Shown piece by piece: positions 34,174 to 43,661 of a DNA stretch of 64,000 bases. Position 1 is the stretch's first letter. The number at the start of each line of letters is the position of its first letter. Below the pieces are notes generated by a model that saw nothing but the letters and a program-made list of their open reading frames with translations, ran no database searches and had not been told where the DNA came from. A program made the position numbers and the translations under genes. Where the stretch lies: assembly GCF_000210915.2 (NCBI RefSeq), contig NC_016620.1:1054001-1118000 (forward strand), read 5' to 3'. This DNA comes from Halobacteriovorax marinus SJ. GTDB taxonomy: Bacteria; Bdellovibrionota; Bacteriovoracia; Bacteriovoracales; Bacteriovoracaceae.

Positions 34174-35361
34174 ATGAGTGTTTCACTTTGGCAGGATCGT
34201 TCCAAAACGACAAATCCAAAAGTCCAAGATTTTGATGTCGTTATTATAGGTGGAGGAATCGCAGGACTCTCTACGGCCTATTGGCTTTTAAAGGAAGAAG
34301 CCGGATTAAAGATTGCCCTTCTTGAAAAAGGTGAACTGGCAAGTGGAGCAACAGGAAGAAATGCTGGCTTTATAACTTGTGGCTCTGTTGAGCACTTTAA
34401 TCGTCTCGTTGGAAAACACGGACAAGATGAAGCTCTAGAGATTTGGAATTTCTCTGAAAAAAACCTCGAACTCTTAGAAGAAGAAATTATAAGAGATAAT
34501 AAAGAAGCTCTTCAGTTTGAAAAGAAGGGAAGTTTTTCTTTGGCCTCAACAGAGGAAGAGTTTGAAGAATTAAAGAAGTCATATTCTTTGATGAAGGACT
34601 TAGGCATAGAAGTTGAGATCCTTGAAAAGGATCAAATTCAAGAGCGCTTAAATGCTGAAGGATTTGTTGGGGGCATAAAGTATGTAAAAGATGCTTCCGT
34701 TCATCCAGTTCTTTTATTAGATGAGATCTATAAGAAAATTAAAGATAATGAGAATTTCTGTGTCCTAGAAAATAGCGAAGTCTTTAATATCGAATCTAGT
34801 GGCGAGCTCAAAGTTATTCATTCTAGATCGGGAAAATATCAGGCCCAATTAGTTGTTATGGCCACAAATGGTTATAGCGCTCAACTCCATCCTTTCTTTG
34901 AAGATAAAATCTATCCCACAAGAGGGCAGATTCTTGCGACAGAATCTCTACCAAAGCTCTTGGAGGGACCTTGCTATGCTAATTTTGTCTTAGATTACTT
35001 TAGACAAACGCCAAGCGGTGAAATTGTAATTGGTGGCTTTAGACAACTTAAGAAAGATACAGAAGTTGGGTATAGTGACGAAGTCACTGATATTATCCAG
35101 GATGCTTTAGAAGAGTTTTTAAATAAACATATTCCAAAAATAAAAGGTTGTTCTATAACTCATCGCTGGTCGGGAATTATGGGATTTTCTAGTGATGGGC
35201 AACCAATGGTTGGGGCCATTCCAAGTGATCCTCAAATATACTTTGTGGGTGGTTTTACGGCCCATGGATTAGGACTGGCTTTTCACTGTGGGAAGTGTTT
35301 AGCTGATGTTCTATTTGAAAGAGAGATACCTTCTTTTATTTCCGCGAAGAGGTTTGCATGA
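34174..35361 (+). CDS. FAD-dependent amine/amino-acid oxidase (DAO family)
   Basis: 395 residues; AAGGATTGAGGGG precedes the ATG. FDVVIIGGGIAGLSTAYWLL is the Rossmann dinucleotide motif, followed by ALLEKGELASGATGRNAGF (FAD-binding ATGRNAG, as in PuuB/AmaA-type oxidases) and RWSGIMGFSSDGQPMVGAIP at the end. The family oxidises secondary or primary amines, such as pipecolate, gamma-glutamylputrescine, sarcosine or proline. It overlaps the DUF1338 gene by 4 bp, which hints at a lysine/pipecolate or aminoadipate-type pathway. Confidence 0.87.
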   Translation: MSVSLWQDRSKTTNPKVQDFDVVIIGGGIAGLSTAYWLLKEEAGLKIALLEKGELASGATGRNAGFITCGSVEHFNRLVGKHGQDEALEIWNFSEKNLELLEEEIIRDNKEALQFEKKGSFSLASTEEEFEELKKSYSLMKDLGIEVEILEKDQIQERLNAEGFVGGIKYVKDASVHPVLLLDEIYKKIKDNENFCVLENSEVFNIESSGELKVIHSRSGKYQAQLVVMATNGYSAQLHPFFEDKIYPTRGQILATESLPKLLEGPCYANFVLDYFRQTPSGEIVIGGFRQLKKDTEVGYSDEVTDIIQDALEEFLNKHIPKIKGCSITHRWSGIMGFSSDGQPMVGAIPSDPQIYFVGGFTAHGLGLAFHCGKCLADVLFEREIPSFISAKRFA

Positions 35362-36158
35362 GTTTAGATATTCTTTTAGAAGATTTGTGGAGTGACTATA
35401 TAAGTATTGCTCCTATTGCAAAAGAGATTCACGATATCTTACTCGAACAAGGCGAAGAGATTAATAATGATCATATCGCATTTCGAACCTTTAGCTCTAA
35501 AGGAATGGGGATTGAGGAGATGGAGGTCTTCTTTAGCGCATTTGGTTACGCTAGGAAGGGAGATTATTCTTTTTCAGAGAAGAAATTAAATGCCATTCAT
35601 TTGGAACACCAATCAGATGCTACTTATCCTAAGATCTTTCTAAGTGAGCTTCGTTATAAAGAGCTTAGCGCAAGGGCCCAAGAGATTATCGAGAGAGAAA
35701 TCACTAAGGTAAAAGATCTTTCAATTTCAGAATTATTTAAGAAGAAGGATGTCTTCTCAATTTCTAGCTCTGAATATAGAGAATTACTTGATGAGTCTGA
35801 GTATGGAGCTTGGCTATGTGCCTTGGGCTTTAGGGCAAATCACTTTACAATTTTAGTAAATACTTTAAAGAAATTTAATAATTTAAACGAACTTAATGAC
35901 CTTCTCATCTCAAAGGGAATTTCTTTGAATAGAGCAGGAGGTTTAATAAAAGGTAATCCAGATGTTTACTTGGAACAATCCAGTACAATGGCGAGTCGTA
36001 TCGAAGTTAAATTCACTGATAAGAGCGAGACTGTGCCGAGCTGCTACTATGAGTTTGCTCTTCGCTATTCCTTGTCTTCAGGTGAGTTGTACCAAGGCTT
36101 CGTCACCAACTCCGCCGATAAAATCTTCGAAAGTACAAATGATGAATTGGCTAAGTAA
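35358..36158 (+). CDS. DUF1338 (HglS-like) non-haem iron enzyme
   Basis: 266 residues. INNDHIAFRTFSS gives the first metal His, AIHLEHQSDATYPKIFLSEL the second His region plus the substrate loop, and CYYEFALRYSLSSGELYQGF the C-terminal Glu region. Pseudomonas HglS of this fold converts 2-oxoadipate to D-2-hydroxyglutarate in D-lysine catabolism. That enzyme is about 460 residues, so this is a short form. Coupling to a DAO oxidase (AmaA of the same pathway is one) supports a related role; the substrate remains an inference. Its last 20 bases overlap the GDPD gene. Confidence 0.8.
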   Translation: MSLDILLEDLWSDYISIAPIAKEIHDILLEQGEEINNDHIAFRTFSSKGMGIEEMEVFFSAFGYARKGDYSFSEKKLNAIHLEHQSDATYPKIFLSELRYKELSARAQEIIEREITKVKDLSISELFKKKDVFSISSSEYRELLDESEYGAWLCALGFRANHFTILVNTLKKFNNLNELNDLLISKGISLNRAGGLIKGNPDVYLEQSSTMASRIEVKFTDKSETVPSCYYEFALRYSLSSGELYQGFVTNSADKIFESTNDELAK

Positions 36159-36861
36159 GACTCCAATCACTCACAGAGGTTTTCACAATAATGAGTTTCC
36201 AGAAAATTCTCTGGGAGCATTTGAGTATGCAATTAAAAATGATTATGCAATTGAATTTGATATACGCCTAACTAAAGATAAGAAAATAGTTGTCTTTCAT
36301 GACCTTGATACTTCACGAGTGACTAGGACTAATCTCTTGGTTAAAAACTCAACTCTAAGTGAGTTAGAGAAAATAAAGTTAGAGGAGTCTACATATACAA
36401 TACCTTCTTTAGTGGATGTCTTAAAATTAGTGAATGGAAGAGTCCCGCTTCTTATTGAAATAAAGAATGAAGGGGGAGTTGGAGATTTAGAAGAAGAGCT
36501 AATTAGAATTTTAGATAATTATAAAGGTCAATTCGCTATTCAGTCTTTCAATCCTCTCTCTCTTAAATATATTTCAGATAAGAGAGAGAACTTTAGCATT
36601 GGATTATTAGTCGGCTCCTTTAAGAAATCAAAGATTTCATTTTTAAAGAAATTTCTTCTTAAAAATATGCTTCTGACTCCGATTCTTAGGCCTGATTTCT
36701 TTTCTGTGGAATATGGTGTGGATATATGGTCTCAGCAGACGATGTTAAAAATATTTAGCAGTAAGCAGATCATATACTGGACTATAAGAAATGAATCTGT
36801 AGCAAATGATCTTTTGACCTCCGGCAAAGGAGTCATCTTTGAAGGGTTTAATATAAAATGA
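36139..36861 (+). CDS. Glycerophosphodiester phosphodiesterase
   Basis: From the ATG at 36139 the product has 240 residues. ITHRGFHNNEFPENSLGAFE, EFDIRLTKDKKIVVFHD and VPLLIEIKNEGG contain the catalytic His-Arg, Glu-x-Asp, His and the third acidic site of the family. With this start it is cytosolic. The same frame stays open upstream within the DUF1338 gene and an ATG at 36049 would add MSLLFAIPCLQVSC, a lipobox-like leader. No strong ribosome site supports either. It overlaps the next gene by 4 bp. Confidence 0.82.
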   Translation: MMNWLSKTPITHRGFHNNEFPENSLGAFEYAIKNDYAIEFDIRLTKDKKIVVFHDLDTSRVTRTNLLVKNSTLSELEKIKLEESTYTIPSLVDVLKLVNGRVPLLIEIKNEGGVGDLEEELIRILDNYKGQFAIQSFNPLSLKYISDKRENFSIGLLVGSFKKSKISFLKKFLLKNMLLTPILRPDFFSVEYGVDIWSQQTMLKIFSSKQIIYWTIRNESVANDLLTSGKGVIFEGFNIK

Positions 36862-37448
36862 AGAAGATTTCTCTCGTCACATTTATCCTACTTGCTCTCT
36901 CTATTGCTATCTATTTAATCTTTGGAAGTAAAACAAAGGAGTATGAACTCACTCTCGGTGAGAAGAGGCCAACTCCAATTGCTAGAAAAGCTGGGCCTCC
37001 AAAGGTAGAGAAGAAAGTGGAGAGTGAAGAGGTTACGACTAAAGTCGTTGAAGAATTTGATTCTGCTGAATTTGATAAATACTTAGATGAAGTGGAAGAG
37101 GGGTGGAATAAGAGTATTGAAGCCCTCTTCTTAGATAACTCTACTCACGCAAATAGAAATTTAATCGAATATAGAAAGCTTAAAAATGGTTATGAGCAAG
37201 AGAGAGAAAGACGCTATGAGGAGTTCCACAAAATGATGGAAGCTAAGCATGGTGAAAATTATTCTTATTCTCCTTCTGCTGATGAAGAAATGTTCAATGA
37301 GAAATTAGTGAAAATCTATGAAGGGCAGCTGGCCAAAATTATTGGTGACAAGAAAATGATTGAATATCTTCGAGTTAAAGATGAGTTCAATCAAAAACTT
37401 GAGTCTAGGGCCCTAGACGACAATTCATATATACAAATCGAGTTTTAA
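36858..37448 (+). CDS. Membrane-anchored helical protein of unknown function
   Basis: 196 residues: an N-terminal helix (ISLVTFILLALSIAIYLIFG) without a clear cleavage site, a Pro/Lys-rich linker (TPIARKAGPPKVEKK), then a highly charged helical region (GYEQERERRYEEFHKMMEAK). It is probably anchored in the inner membrane with the helical part in the periplasm. No family recognised. Overlaps GDPD by 4 bp and abuts the Nudix gene, so all are in one operon starting at 34174. Confidence 0.65.
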   Translation: MKKISLVTFILLALSIAIYLIFGSKTKEYELTLGEKRPTPIARKAGPPKVEKKVESEEVTTKVVEEFDSAEFDKYLDEVEEGWNKSIEALFLDNSTHANRNLIEYRKLKNGYEQERERRYEEFHKMMEAKHGENYSYSPSADEEMFNEKLVKIYEGQLAKIIGDKKMIEYLRVKDEFNQKLESRALDDNSYIQIEF

Positions 37449-37976
37449 ATGTTGAAGAAATGGAAGACGCTTGAGTACCGACAAATCTTAAAGAGCTTTG
37501 TATTTAGCTATTACACTGCTAAGAGAGAAAGTGGTGAGATGAGAGGAGACTTTGATGTTCTAGAGTGTAGAAACTGGATTAATGTCATTGCCCTTGATCA
37601 AAGCGGTAACTTCATTCTAGTAAAACAATACCGCCATGGTATTGATGATCTTACTCTTGAGAGTGTTGGTGGAGTTGTCGAGTCAGGAGAGGACCCTCTT
37701 GTGGCCGCTAAGAGAGAGCTCCTTGAAGAAACTGGTCACGAAAGTGAAGACTGGACTCACCTTGGAAGGGCGTCTGCTAATCCTGCTTTTATGAATAATT
37801 ACTGTGATTACTATCTCGCAAAGAATTGTCAAAAGACTTCAGAGCAAAACCTTGATCCTCTTGAAGAAATAGAAGTTATAAAAATGAATGAAGTGGAATT
37901 ATTTGAAAAGATAAAGAGTGGCGAAATTCACCACTCTCTATTTCTTGCCGGCTTAGGGCTTCTTAAGATTTCTTAG
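37449..37976 (+). CDS. Nudix hydrolase (ADP-ribose pyrophosphatase-like)
   Basis: 175 residues. The Nudix box is GVVESGEDPLVAAKRELLEE with TGH (GX5EX7REUXEEXGU satisfied). KQYRHGIDDLTLESVGG before it and GRASANPAFMNNYCDYYLA after it match the ADP-sugar pyrophosphatase branch. It would hydrolyse nucleoside diphosphate sugars such as ADP-ribose. The ATG directly follows the stop of the previous gene. Confidence 0.9.
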   Translation: MLKKWKTLEYRQILKSFVFSYYTAKRESGEMRGDFDVLECRNWINVIALDQSGNFILVKQYRHGIDDLTLESVGGVVESGEDPLVAAKRELLEETGHESEDWTHLGRASANPAFMNNYCDYYLAKNCQKTSEQNLDPLEEIEVIKMNEVELFEKIKSGEIHHSLFLAGLGLLKIS

Positions 37977-38535
37977 TCGGTGCTTTCTTTGTAGTTCTCT
38001 TAGTAGTCTTCTTCTTTGATGAAGATGCAGTAGGCTTCTTGGCCCTCTTATTACTTGGCAACTTTAGAGTGAACCAATCGTCGCTCGTAATAGGGTGAAA
38101 GTAATCTGCTTCCTCAATTAGTAAATGTGAAGTCGTAGACTCTATCGCAGCGATCTCAACTCTAACACCTTCTGATTTTAAGTGATTCACTAACTCAATA
38201 TAATCAGAGTCTCCAGACATGATAATAATTGTATCAACCTTCTGGGCAAGCTGTGTTGCTTTAATTGAAAGTGGGATATCTGCACTTTTATGGCATGGTC
38301 TTACTGAACCGTGATACTTGTCGTGAAGTCTCTCAGCTAGCTTAGAAGAAATATTCTTTCCCTCTCTAAAATAGATAAGTCTATTTAGGCCTCTGTTAAC
38401 TAAGAGCTTAGGGATTAATGTATCAAAGTTAAGCATTGTAGAGTGACGTTCTGATTCAGCGTGAATACTTCTCTCTATATTATTTCCATCCACTAGGACG
38501 GCGACTTGTTGACTAATTTGAACTTCGTTGTTCAT
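37963..38535 (-). CDS. NYN/LabA-like (DUF88) putative ribonuclease with basic tail
   Basis: 190 residues. VAVLVDGNNIERS (D16), PLSIKATQLAQKVDTIIIMS and GDSDYIELV (D109, D111) give the acidic PIN-like site of NYN domains. Residues 161-190 form a tail of Lys, Thr, Ser and Ala (KKKTTKRTTKKAPTKKS) similar in composition to the histone tail at 5342. The family is thought to cleave RNA; the tail should add nucleic-acid affinity. GGAG lies before ATG. Overlaps Nudix convergently by 14 bp. Confidence 0.85.
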   Translation of the reverse strand: MNNEVQISQQVAVLVDGNNIERSIHAESERHSTMLNFDTLIPKLLVNRGLNRLIYFREGKNISSKLAERLHDKYHGSVRPCHKSADIPLSIKATQLAQKVDTIIIMSGDSDYIELVNHLKSEGVRVEIAAIESTTSHLLIEEADYFHPITSDDWFTLKLPSNKRAKKPTASSSKKKTTKRTTKKAPTKKS

Positions 38536-38552
38536 TGTTACTCCTTTAATTT

Positions 38553-41500
38553 TTACTGACGATACTGTAGTAAATTATAGAGTAAAGCTCCGATATTCAG
38601 TCTCTTGGCCCTAATGTTTTCTTTATACATAGGATTAAAGTGGAGTTGAAAGTGGTATTTTAATACATCCGATGTCGATGGGATTTTCATATTTTTAACC
38701 ATGTAATAAAATACTGTCTTGGTTAGAACTTTCTTCCAACCATTTAATTCCGCCATTTTTTGGACTGATACTTGATAGATCTTAAAAGCTTCATCTAATT
38801 CTTTCGTATCGATAATATTATCATTATTTTTATCGAATCTAACAAATGTTGATTCAATATTTAACATTGCTCCTATTAGGAGGGTAAAATCTCTCTTTGC
38901 CATTGGGATTGTGACGTCATCAACGTCTCTTGCAAATCCCTCTGTCTTTCTAATAAAGTCTAGCACTGAAGAGCGCTCTTCATTTTCATAGTAGCGAACT
39001 AGTTTAGGGAACATATTCCCGTAATTTAATTTCTCAAGCCAAATTTCAAATAGACTCTTTCTATAGCAAGACGTTTCAAACGCTGGTAGCTCTTCTGTTC
39101 CTTGATTGTCACAGTACTGGTGTAGATCACTCATAATTTCATCTGTAAGTGAAGAAGCGATAAGTACAATTGTTACGAATTCAACACCTTCATCTAGTCC
39201 AAGGGCATTGTCACCATTTGAAGTATTCTGAAAGAGGTCTGACAGCAGAATAACGTTCTCACCAAAAGTCTTAAAGTTACTAGTCCAAAGACCAAACTCT
39301 TCTAGAACTGGCTTTAGATCAATAAAGAGCATATTGATTCTCGGTATATCTACAACATCTAAATTGTCCTGCTTGATGGTATAACCTTCTAGCGCAATAT
39401 TAAAAACATACTTGATGATGGAAGTAAGAACGTGACCAAATCTAGTTCTTCTATACTCTGTCCCTAGGTACTGGATGTAGCGCGTGACTTCGTTATTATT
39501 TTGATCAAGCTTCGTTACCTTGTGAGTGTAGTGACGATACTTCTTAATACTATCTAAGAAATCGAGTCTGAGAGCGTTGATATTCTCTTTTCTAACTCCA
39601 GGATATTCTTTAATCTTTCCTACGTTGATCCACTTAAGAGGAGCTCTATTTTCTAACTCTTTACTTAGGCCTTTATAAGTTCTTTCGTTAAAGTAAGTAA
39701 CCTCAAGTCCCTTGTGTACGTACTCTAGGATCTTTGTAATATCATTTGCACTAAAATTCTTAGCTACGTGAAAATCGTTTGGATTAAGAGAAGGATCTTT
39801 AAGTCCGTGTAGAATACGTCCTTTTACATTAACTAAACTTGTAGTGAATTCTTTAAAGTTGATTTTATCAGCTTCATTATCTTTATTTAGATTAAGGGCC
39901 CAATCAACAGCGGTCATTAACTCGCTTGCTTCAAAGTAATTTAACTTTTGATCAAGAGATAAATTTCCTTTGATTGTGATAAAGTTATGTAGCAAGTTCT
40001 TATAGAACATCTCATTGTCTTTTTGATCGCTGAAGTCTGAACTTGTTAATTTGAAAACAGCACTGGCGTAGCTAGGTAGCTTTGTCGCAAAGTCTAATAA
40101 CTCATTTAGAGTAATAACTTCTCTTGTACCATTTAAAAGTAGAGTCTTAAGAGGAGAAACCTTCTTTGCTATATCTACAATACTCTCTTTATCGTCATCA
40201 GTTGATAAGAAGATACTCAGACCATCTAGGATATCTATATAATTTAAATTTGTATTAATAGACTTAAGAGTAGGAAGATCTCTTTGAATCAGGTTATTTA
40301 AGTTCTCTGCCTTTATTTCAATTTCTCTTGCGAAGAGATCAACAGATTGAGGGTCTTCTTTAGCAAGATCCATTTTATCTGAATAAAAATTAAAGAATTC
40401 AATAAGAGAGAAACCAACTGTTGCTAACTTTATTGTTGATTGAATCTCTTGGATGTTTATAGACTCAGGATTTGTCGTAAGTAAGTGCTCTTTTAATACC
40501 TGTACAAAGGCATTAATCTCTTCTTCTGTGAGCTTAACTGATTCTACTCTAGAGTGGTGATTATCATCTTCTTGAAAGAATTCTTTTAAGATGATGGCAA
40601 TATCATTCATTTCTAGTGCTTCTAGGTTTAAATCTTGAACTAGTAGAGGAGATATCTTCTCTAGTGTTTCTGCTAGAAAGCTCCATTTCTTAGAACTACT
40701 ACTATCAAATGAACTATTAATGAATCTTAGATCAAAATAGATTGAGGCCATTAACGGTAGTTTTTTGAGGGTCTCATACATTTCTTCATTAGTTAGAAGA
40801 TTCTTCTGGCCACCAGCAATGGCAATCTTAAGTCCAAAGATCGCGTCAATGAAATCCACATTTAAATTAAGTGAATCTATTTCTGAAGTGAGAGTTTTTA
40901 CAAAGTTTAAGATATCTACATTGGCAGGAATTCCTCCATGCTCAATCATATCTTTAGTTGCATGTCTTGAAATTCTATTCACGTAAGCAGTAAACTCTTC
41001 GCGAATTTCAATCTTCTCTTCAAGAGTTCTTGCGTCGATACCTTTACTAAGGATCTGATGTTTTTCATATGTTCTAAGTCCATCGACAAAGATACTTACA
41101 TAATTTAGTAGATATTTAATCTCACGGTAGTTGAATTGCTCAGGGTCTCCACCAATGAGGTCTTTCTTAATACTAGTGAAGATCTTCTCATAGTCTCTGA
41201 TATTGAAATCATCATCACCCGTACCAATCTTTTCAAAGAGAGTGTAGAGGTCTTCGAAATCAAAAACGATTTCGTCTTCTTTTAAAGGGAAGATGATATT
41301 TCTAAATCTACTAAGGATATTAGATTGAAAACCGTAGTAGTCGGTATTGTCAGTGAAGTGATAATCTTTGATTAGTACAAAGTCTGTGGCCATCGTGATT
41401 AGACGAGGCAGCTTTTCTACAGCAAGTTCTATCTCTTTAGATGTTAAATACTGCTTATTTCCTCCAAAGAATAATCTCTTTAAGAAAATGATGGCATCGG

Positions 41501-42158
41501 CCAAGTTCTCATCAATGAGATCATCTCCTAAGTTCAAACGAGTATTTAGCTCTAGAAGAAATTTCTTTAATTCAATCTTCTTAGAAAGAGTATCTGGTCT
41601 TTTGATTATTTCTAGAGATGTTTCTGCAAATCTACTAAGGGCCTTAGAAAGTAGCTCTCTTTGCTCGAAGATCTTAGAGCTATCTTTTTCCTTCTCCATC
41701 ATTCTTAAAAGCTTAGTGATAGAGATGGCCTCTTTATTTACAGTGACCAATAATTTAAAGAGAGGAGTGATATTATCTCTATTAATAGAATCGGCCTCAT
41801 CTTTAAGTAGTAACATATTTAATTCAAAGATCAGCTTAAGACCTTGAATAATTGTATCTGTATTTTCTTTGAAGAATCTTCTTACAAAATCAGAGAGTTC
41901 GCCCTCTGAAATTGTGGTTCTATCGTTTGAGCGAACGTAGCGACTAAATTGAATAAAGTTATTTTCTAGGCATTGAATCTGGGCCTCAATATTTGTATCG
42001 AGAATATCGCCGAAACTATCGGGGTCTAACTCGCATGAGGCGTTCAGCTCATCTGAAACGAAGAGATCTTGATCTTTTACTGGCTCATCATTTAAGAATC
42101 CACACGAAGCCGTGAAAGAAAAAAATAAGGTGAATAGTAGTATTTTTAGACTCTTCAT
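38553..42158 (-). CDS. Giant EF-hand lipoprotein
   Basis: 1,201 residues. The signal ends in a lipobox (FFSFTASC, then GFLNDEP). The long helical body contains at least three degenerate copies of a segment like YLTSKEIELAVEKLPRLI, LLTNEEMYETLKKLPLMASI and VITLNELLDFATKLPSYASA, suggesting internal duplication of units of about 230 residues. Near the C-terminus is a canonical EF-hand loop DKNNDNIIDTKE (1109-1120) followed by LDEAFKIYQ, and several acidic segments upstream (GTGDDDFNIRDYEKIF, FQEDDNHHS) look like decayed EF loops. Calcium binding is likely; the role is unknown. Divergent from the outer-membrane barrel gene. Confidence 0.8.
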   Translation of the reverse strand: MKSLKILLFTLFFSFTASCGFLNDEPVKDQDLFVSDELNASCELDPDSFGDILDTNIEAQIQCLENNFIQFSRYVRSNDRTTISEGELSDFVRRFFKENTDTIIQGLKLIFELNMLLLKDEADSINRDNITPLFKLLVTVNKEAISITKLLRMMEKEKDSSKIFEQRELLSKALSRFAETSLEIIKRPDTLSKKIELKKFLLELNTRLNLGDDLIDENLADAIIFLKRLFFGGNKQYLTSKEIELAVEKLPRLITMATDFVLIKDYHFTDNTDYYGFQSNILSRFRNIIFPLKEDEIVFDFEDLYTLFEKIGTGDDDFNIRDYEKIFTSIKKDLIGGDPEQFNYREIKYLLNYVSIFVDGLRTYEKHQILSKGIDARTLEEKIEIREEFTAYVNRISRHATKDMIEHGGIPANVDILNFVKTLTSEIDSLNLNVDFIDAIFGLKIAIAGGQKNLLTNEEMYETLKKLPLMASIYFDLRFINSSFDSSSSKKWSFLAETLEKISPLLVQDLNLEALEMNDIAIILKEFFQEDDNHHSRVESVKLTEEEINAFVQVLKEHLLTTNPESINIQEIQSTIKLATVGFSLIEFFNFYSDKMDLAKEDPQSVDLFAREIEIKAENLNNLIQRDLPTLKSINTNLNYIDILDGLSIFLSTDDDKESIVDIAKKVSPLKTLLLNGTREVITLNELLDFATKLPSYASAVFKLTSSDFSDQKDNEMFYKNLLHNFITIKGNLSLDQKLNYFEASELMTAVDWALNLNKDNEADKINFKEFTTSLVNVKGRILHGLKDPSLNPNDFHVAKNFSANDITKILEYVHKGLEVTYFNERTYKGLSKELENRAPLKWINVGKIKEYPGVRKENINALRLDFLDSIKKYRHYTHKVTKLDQNNNEVTRYIQYLGTEYRRTRFGHVLTSIIKYVFNIALEGYTIKQDNLDVVDIPRINMLFIDLKPVLEEFGLWTSNFKTFGENVILLSDLFQNTSNGDNALGLDEGVEFVTIVLIASSLTDEIMSDLHQYCDNQGTEELPAFETSCYRKSLFEIWLEKLNYGNMFPKLVRYYENEERSSVLDFIRKTEGFARDVDDVTIPMAKRDFTLLIGAMLNIESTFVRFDKNNDNIIDTKELDEAFKIYQVSVQKMAELNGWKKVLTKTVFYYMVKNMKIPSTSDVLKYHFQLHFNPMYKENIRAKRLNIGALLYNLLQYRQ

Positions 42159-42317
42159 AATATCTTTAATAAAAGTTAACTTTCTTAAAATTTAGTGGAT
42201 ATAGGAGCAAAATACTAGGTTTCTATAGCTTTTAGGTGATATTTACACGGTGCATTATGAGTTGTGGCTAATATCATTTTTATTTGAGATATTGCACATA
42301 ACCAGGAGAAATTACGA

Positions 42318-43661
42318 GTGAATTATCGTAAAATCAGCTTGTTAGCACTTTATATTTTTAGCTCTCTGAGCATCTTCGCCGATATTGAAGGTGAATTCTC
42401 CTATGAAAAGTTTGTCAGACTCAATTCACCTCAAAAGAAGACAGAGGCAGTGGATTGGATAGGCTTTAGTTCGGCCTATAAACAAAAATCGAGAGACACA
42501 GAAGTCTTCGCCGAGGCCAACCTGAAGTACTATTTCAATGGGCCACAATCACTAAATTACTCTCTACCGGAATTCTACTACACCAGTGAAACAGATGACT
42601 CAACTTGGACGTTTGGAAGAAAAACTCTCAATTGGAGTTTAAATGAAAAGTATTGGCTTCTTGGCAACCTCAACGGTCGACAAGGTTTCACTCTTCTTTC
42701 TTCAAAACAAGAGGGCTTAACAGGTCTTCATTACACGAAACAGATGACGAGTACTATGGAGCTTGGAATCTTCTTCTCATACTTTCATATTCCAGTTCTA
42801 AATCCAGGAATGAAAATTGAAAATGGCAAGTTTAGCAGTAACTCTGAGTGGATAAGAAGACCGCCTGAGAGAACTCAAATTCTTGGTACAACGGTTCCAA
42901 TTGAATATCGCATGAATGAACCTTCAATTGGAGATGTGGTTTTAAAGAAGAGTTTGGGTATCAATGCGAGCTATAAGTGGAAGAGTGGGGCGATTTCATC
43001 CTACGCCATCTATAAGCCAGAAAATAGCCTGCGCTCAAATGCAGAAGCTTCCTTGGCCACAGATGGAAGTAAAGTCATCGCTATTGCAAATCCTATTGTG
43101 AATCATCATTTAATGTATGGTGTTCAAGGGAAGCAGTATTTTGGAGATGTTCTTGGTGTGGTGTCGTTTGATGTCACTGACCCAAATGCGAAGCTGGGTG
43201 ATGACTTTGAAGTATTAAATCCACTTCAACTTGAAGATAATGATCGAATTTTTGAGTCAGAGTATTTCACGATTAAGCCCAATTACGATAAGGAAAGTTA
43301 CCTCTCGGCATCAGCAAGTGTTGAAAGAGAGAGATATATTCTCTCACTAAATTATATACTTCTAATGAGTGATAACTCGCGCGGAAGTGATGACTTCTTC
43401 TCTGAAACAGTTAAGTGGAAAAATACAATAGGTGCCATGGGAAGAGTAATGTGGACAGAAGGACTCTTCACTTTAATTGACTATCGCTACGACTTTGAAA
43501 GAAAAGATCAGATCGTTAGAATTGAAGGGGACTATGTCATAGCAAATGCTCTTAGTTTAAGAGTAGGGGCAGAGCTTATAAAGTCTCCAGACAATACTTC
43601 TTACTGGAGTGCCTATAGAGCGAACGATATTGTCTACGCTTCTATTAATTACTTATTCTGA
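42318..43661 (+). CDS. Putative outer-membrane beta-barrel protein
   Basis: 447 residues from GTG with AGGAG upstream. Signal peptide YRKISLLALYIFSSLSIFA. The mature chain has alternating polar/aromatic beta strands (for example FTLIDYRYDFERKD, ALSLRVGAELIK) and ends in YASINYLF with a terminal Phe, the usual barrel-assembly signal. I do not recognise the family; a porin or autotransporter-like role is possible. It is divergent from the giant EF-hand lipoprotein, so co-regulation is plausible. Confidence 0.72.
   Translation: MNYRKISLLALYIFSSLSIFADIEGEFSYEKFVRLNSPQKKTEAVDWIGFSSAYKQKSRDTEVFAEANLKYYFNGPQSLNYSLPEFYYTSETDDSTWTFGRKTLNWSLNEKYWLLGNLNGRQGFTLLSSKQEGLTGLHYTKQMTSTMELGIFFSYFHIPVLNPGMKIENGKFSSNSEWIRRPPERTQILGTTVPIEYRMNEPSIGDVVLKKSLGINASYKWKSGAISSYAIYKPENSLRSNAEASLATDGSKVIAIANPIVNHHLMYGVQGKQYFGDVLGVVSFDVTDPNAKLGDDFEVLNPLQLEDNDRIFESEYFTIKPNYDKESYLSASASVERERYILSLNYILLMSDNSRGSDDFFSETVKWKNTIGAMGRVMWTEGLFTLIDYRYDFERKDQIVRIEGDYVIANALSLRVGAELIKSPDNTSYWSAYRANDIVYASINYLF

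Noticed and set aside
41368-41847. 159-codon plus-strand frame inside the giant lipoprotein gene
   Set aside because: Opposite-strand shadow; low-complexity product with no motif, and the lipoprotein frame is continuous.
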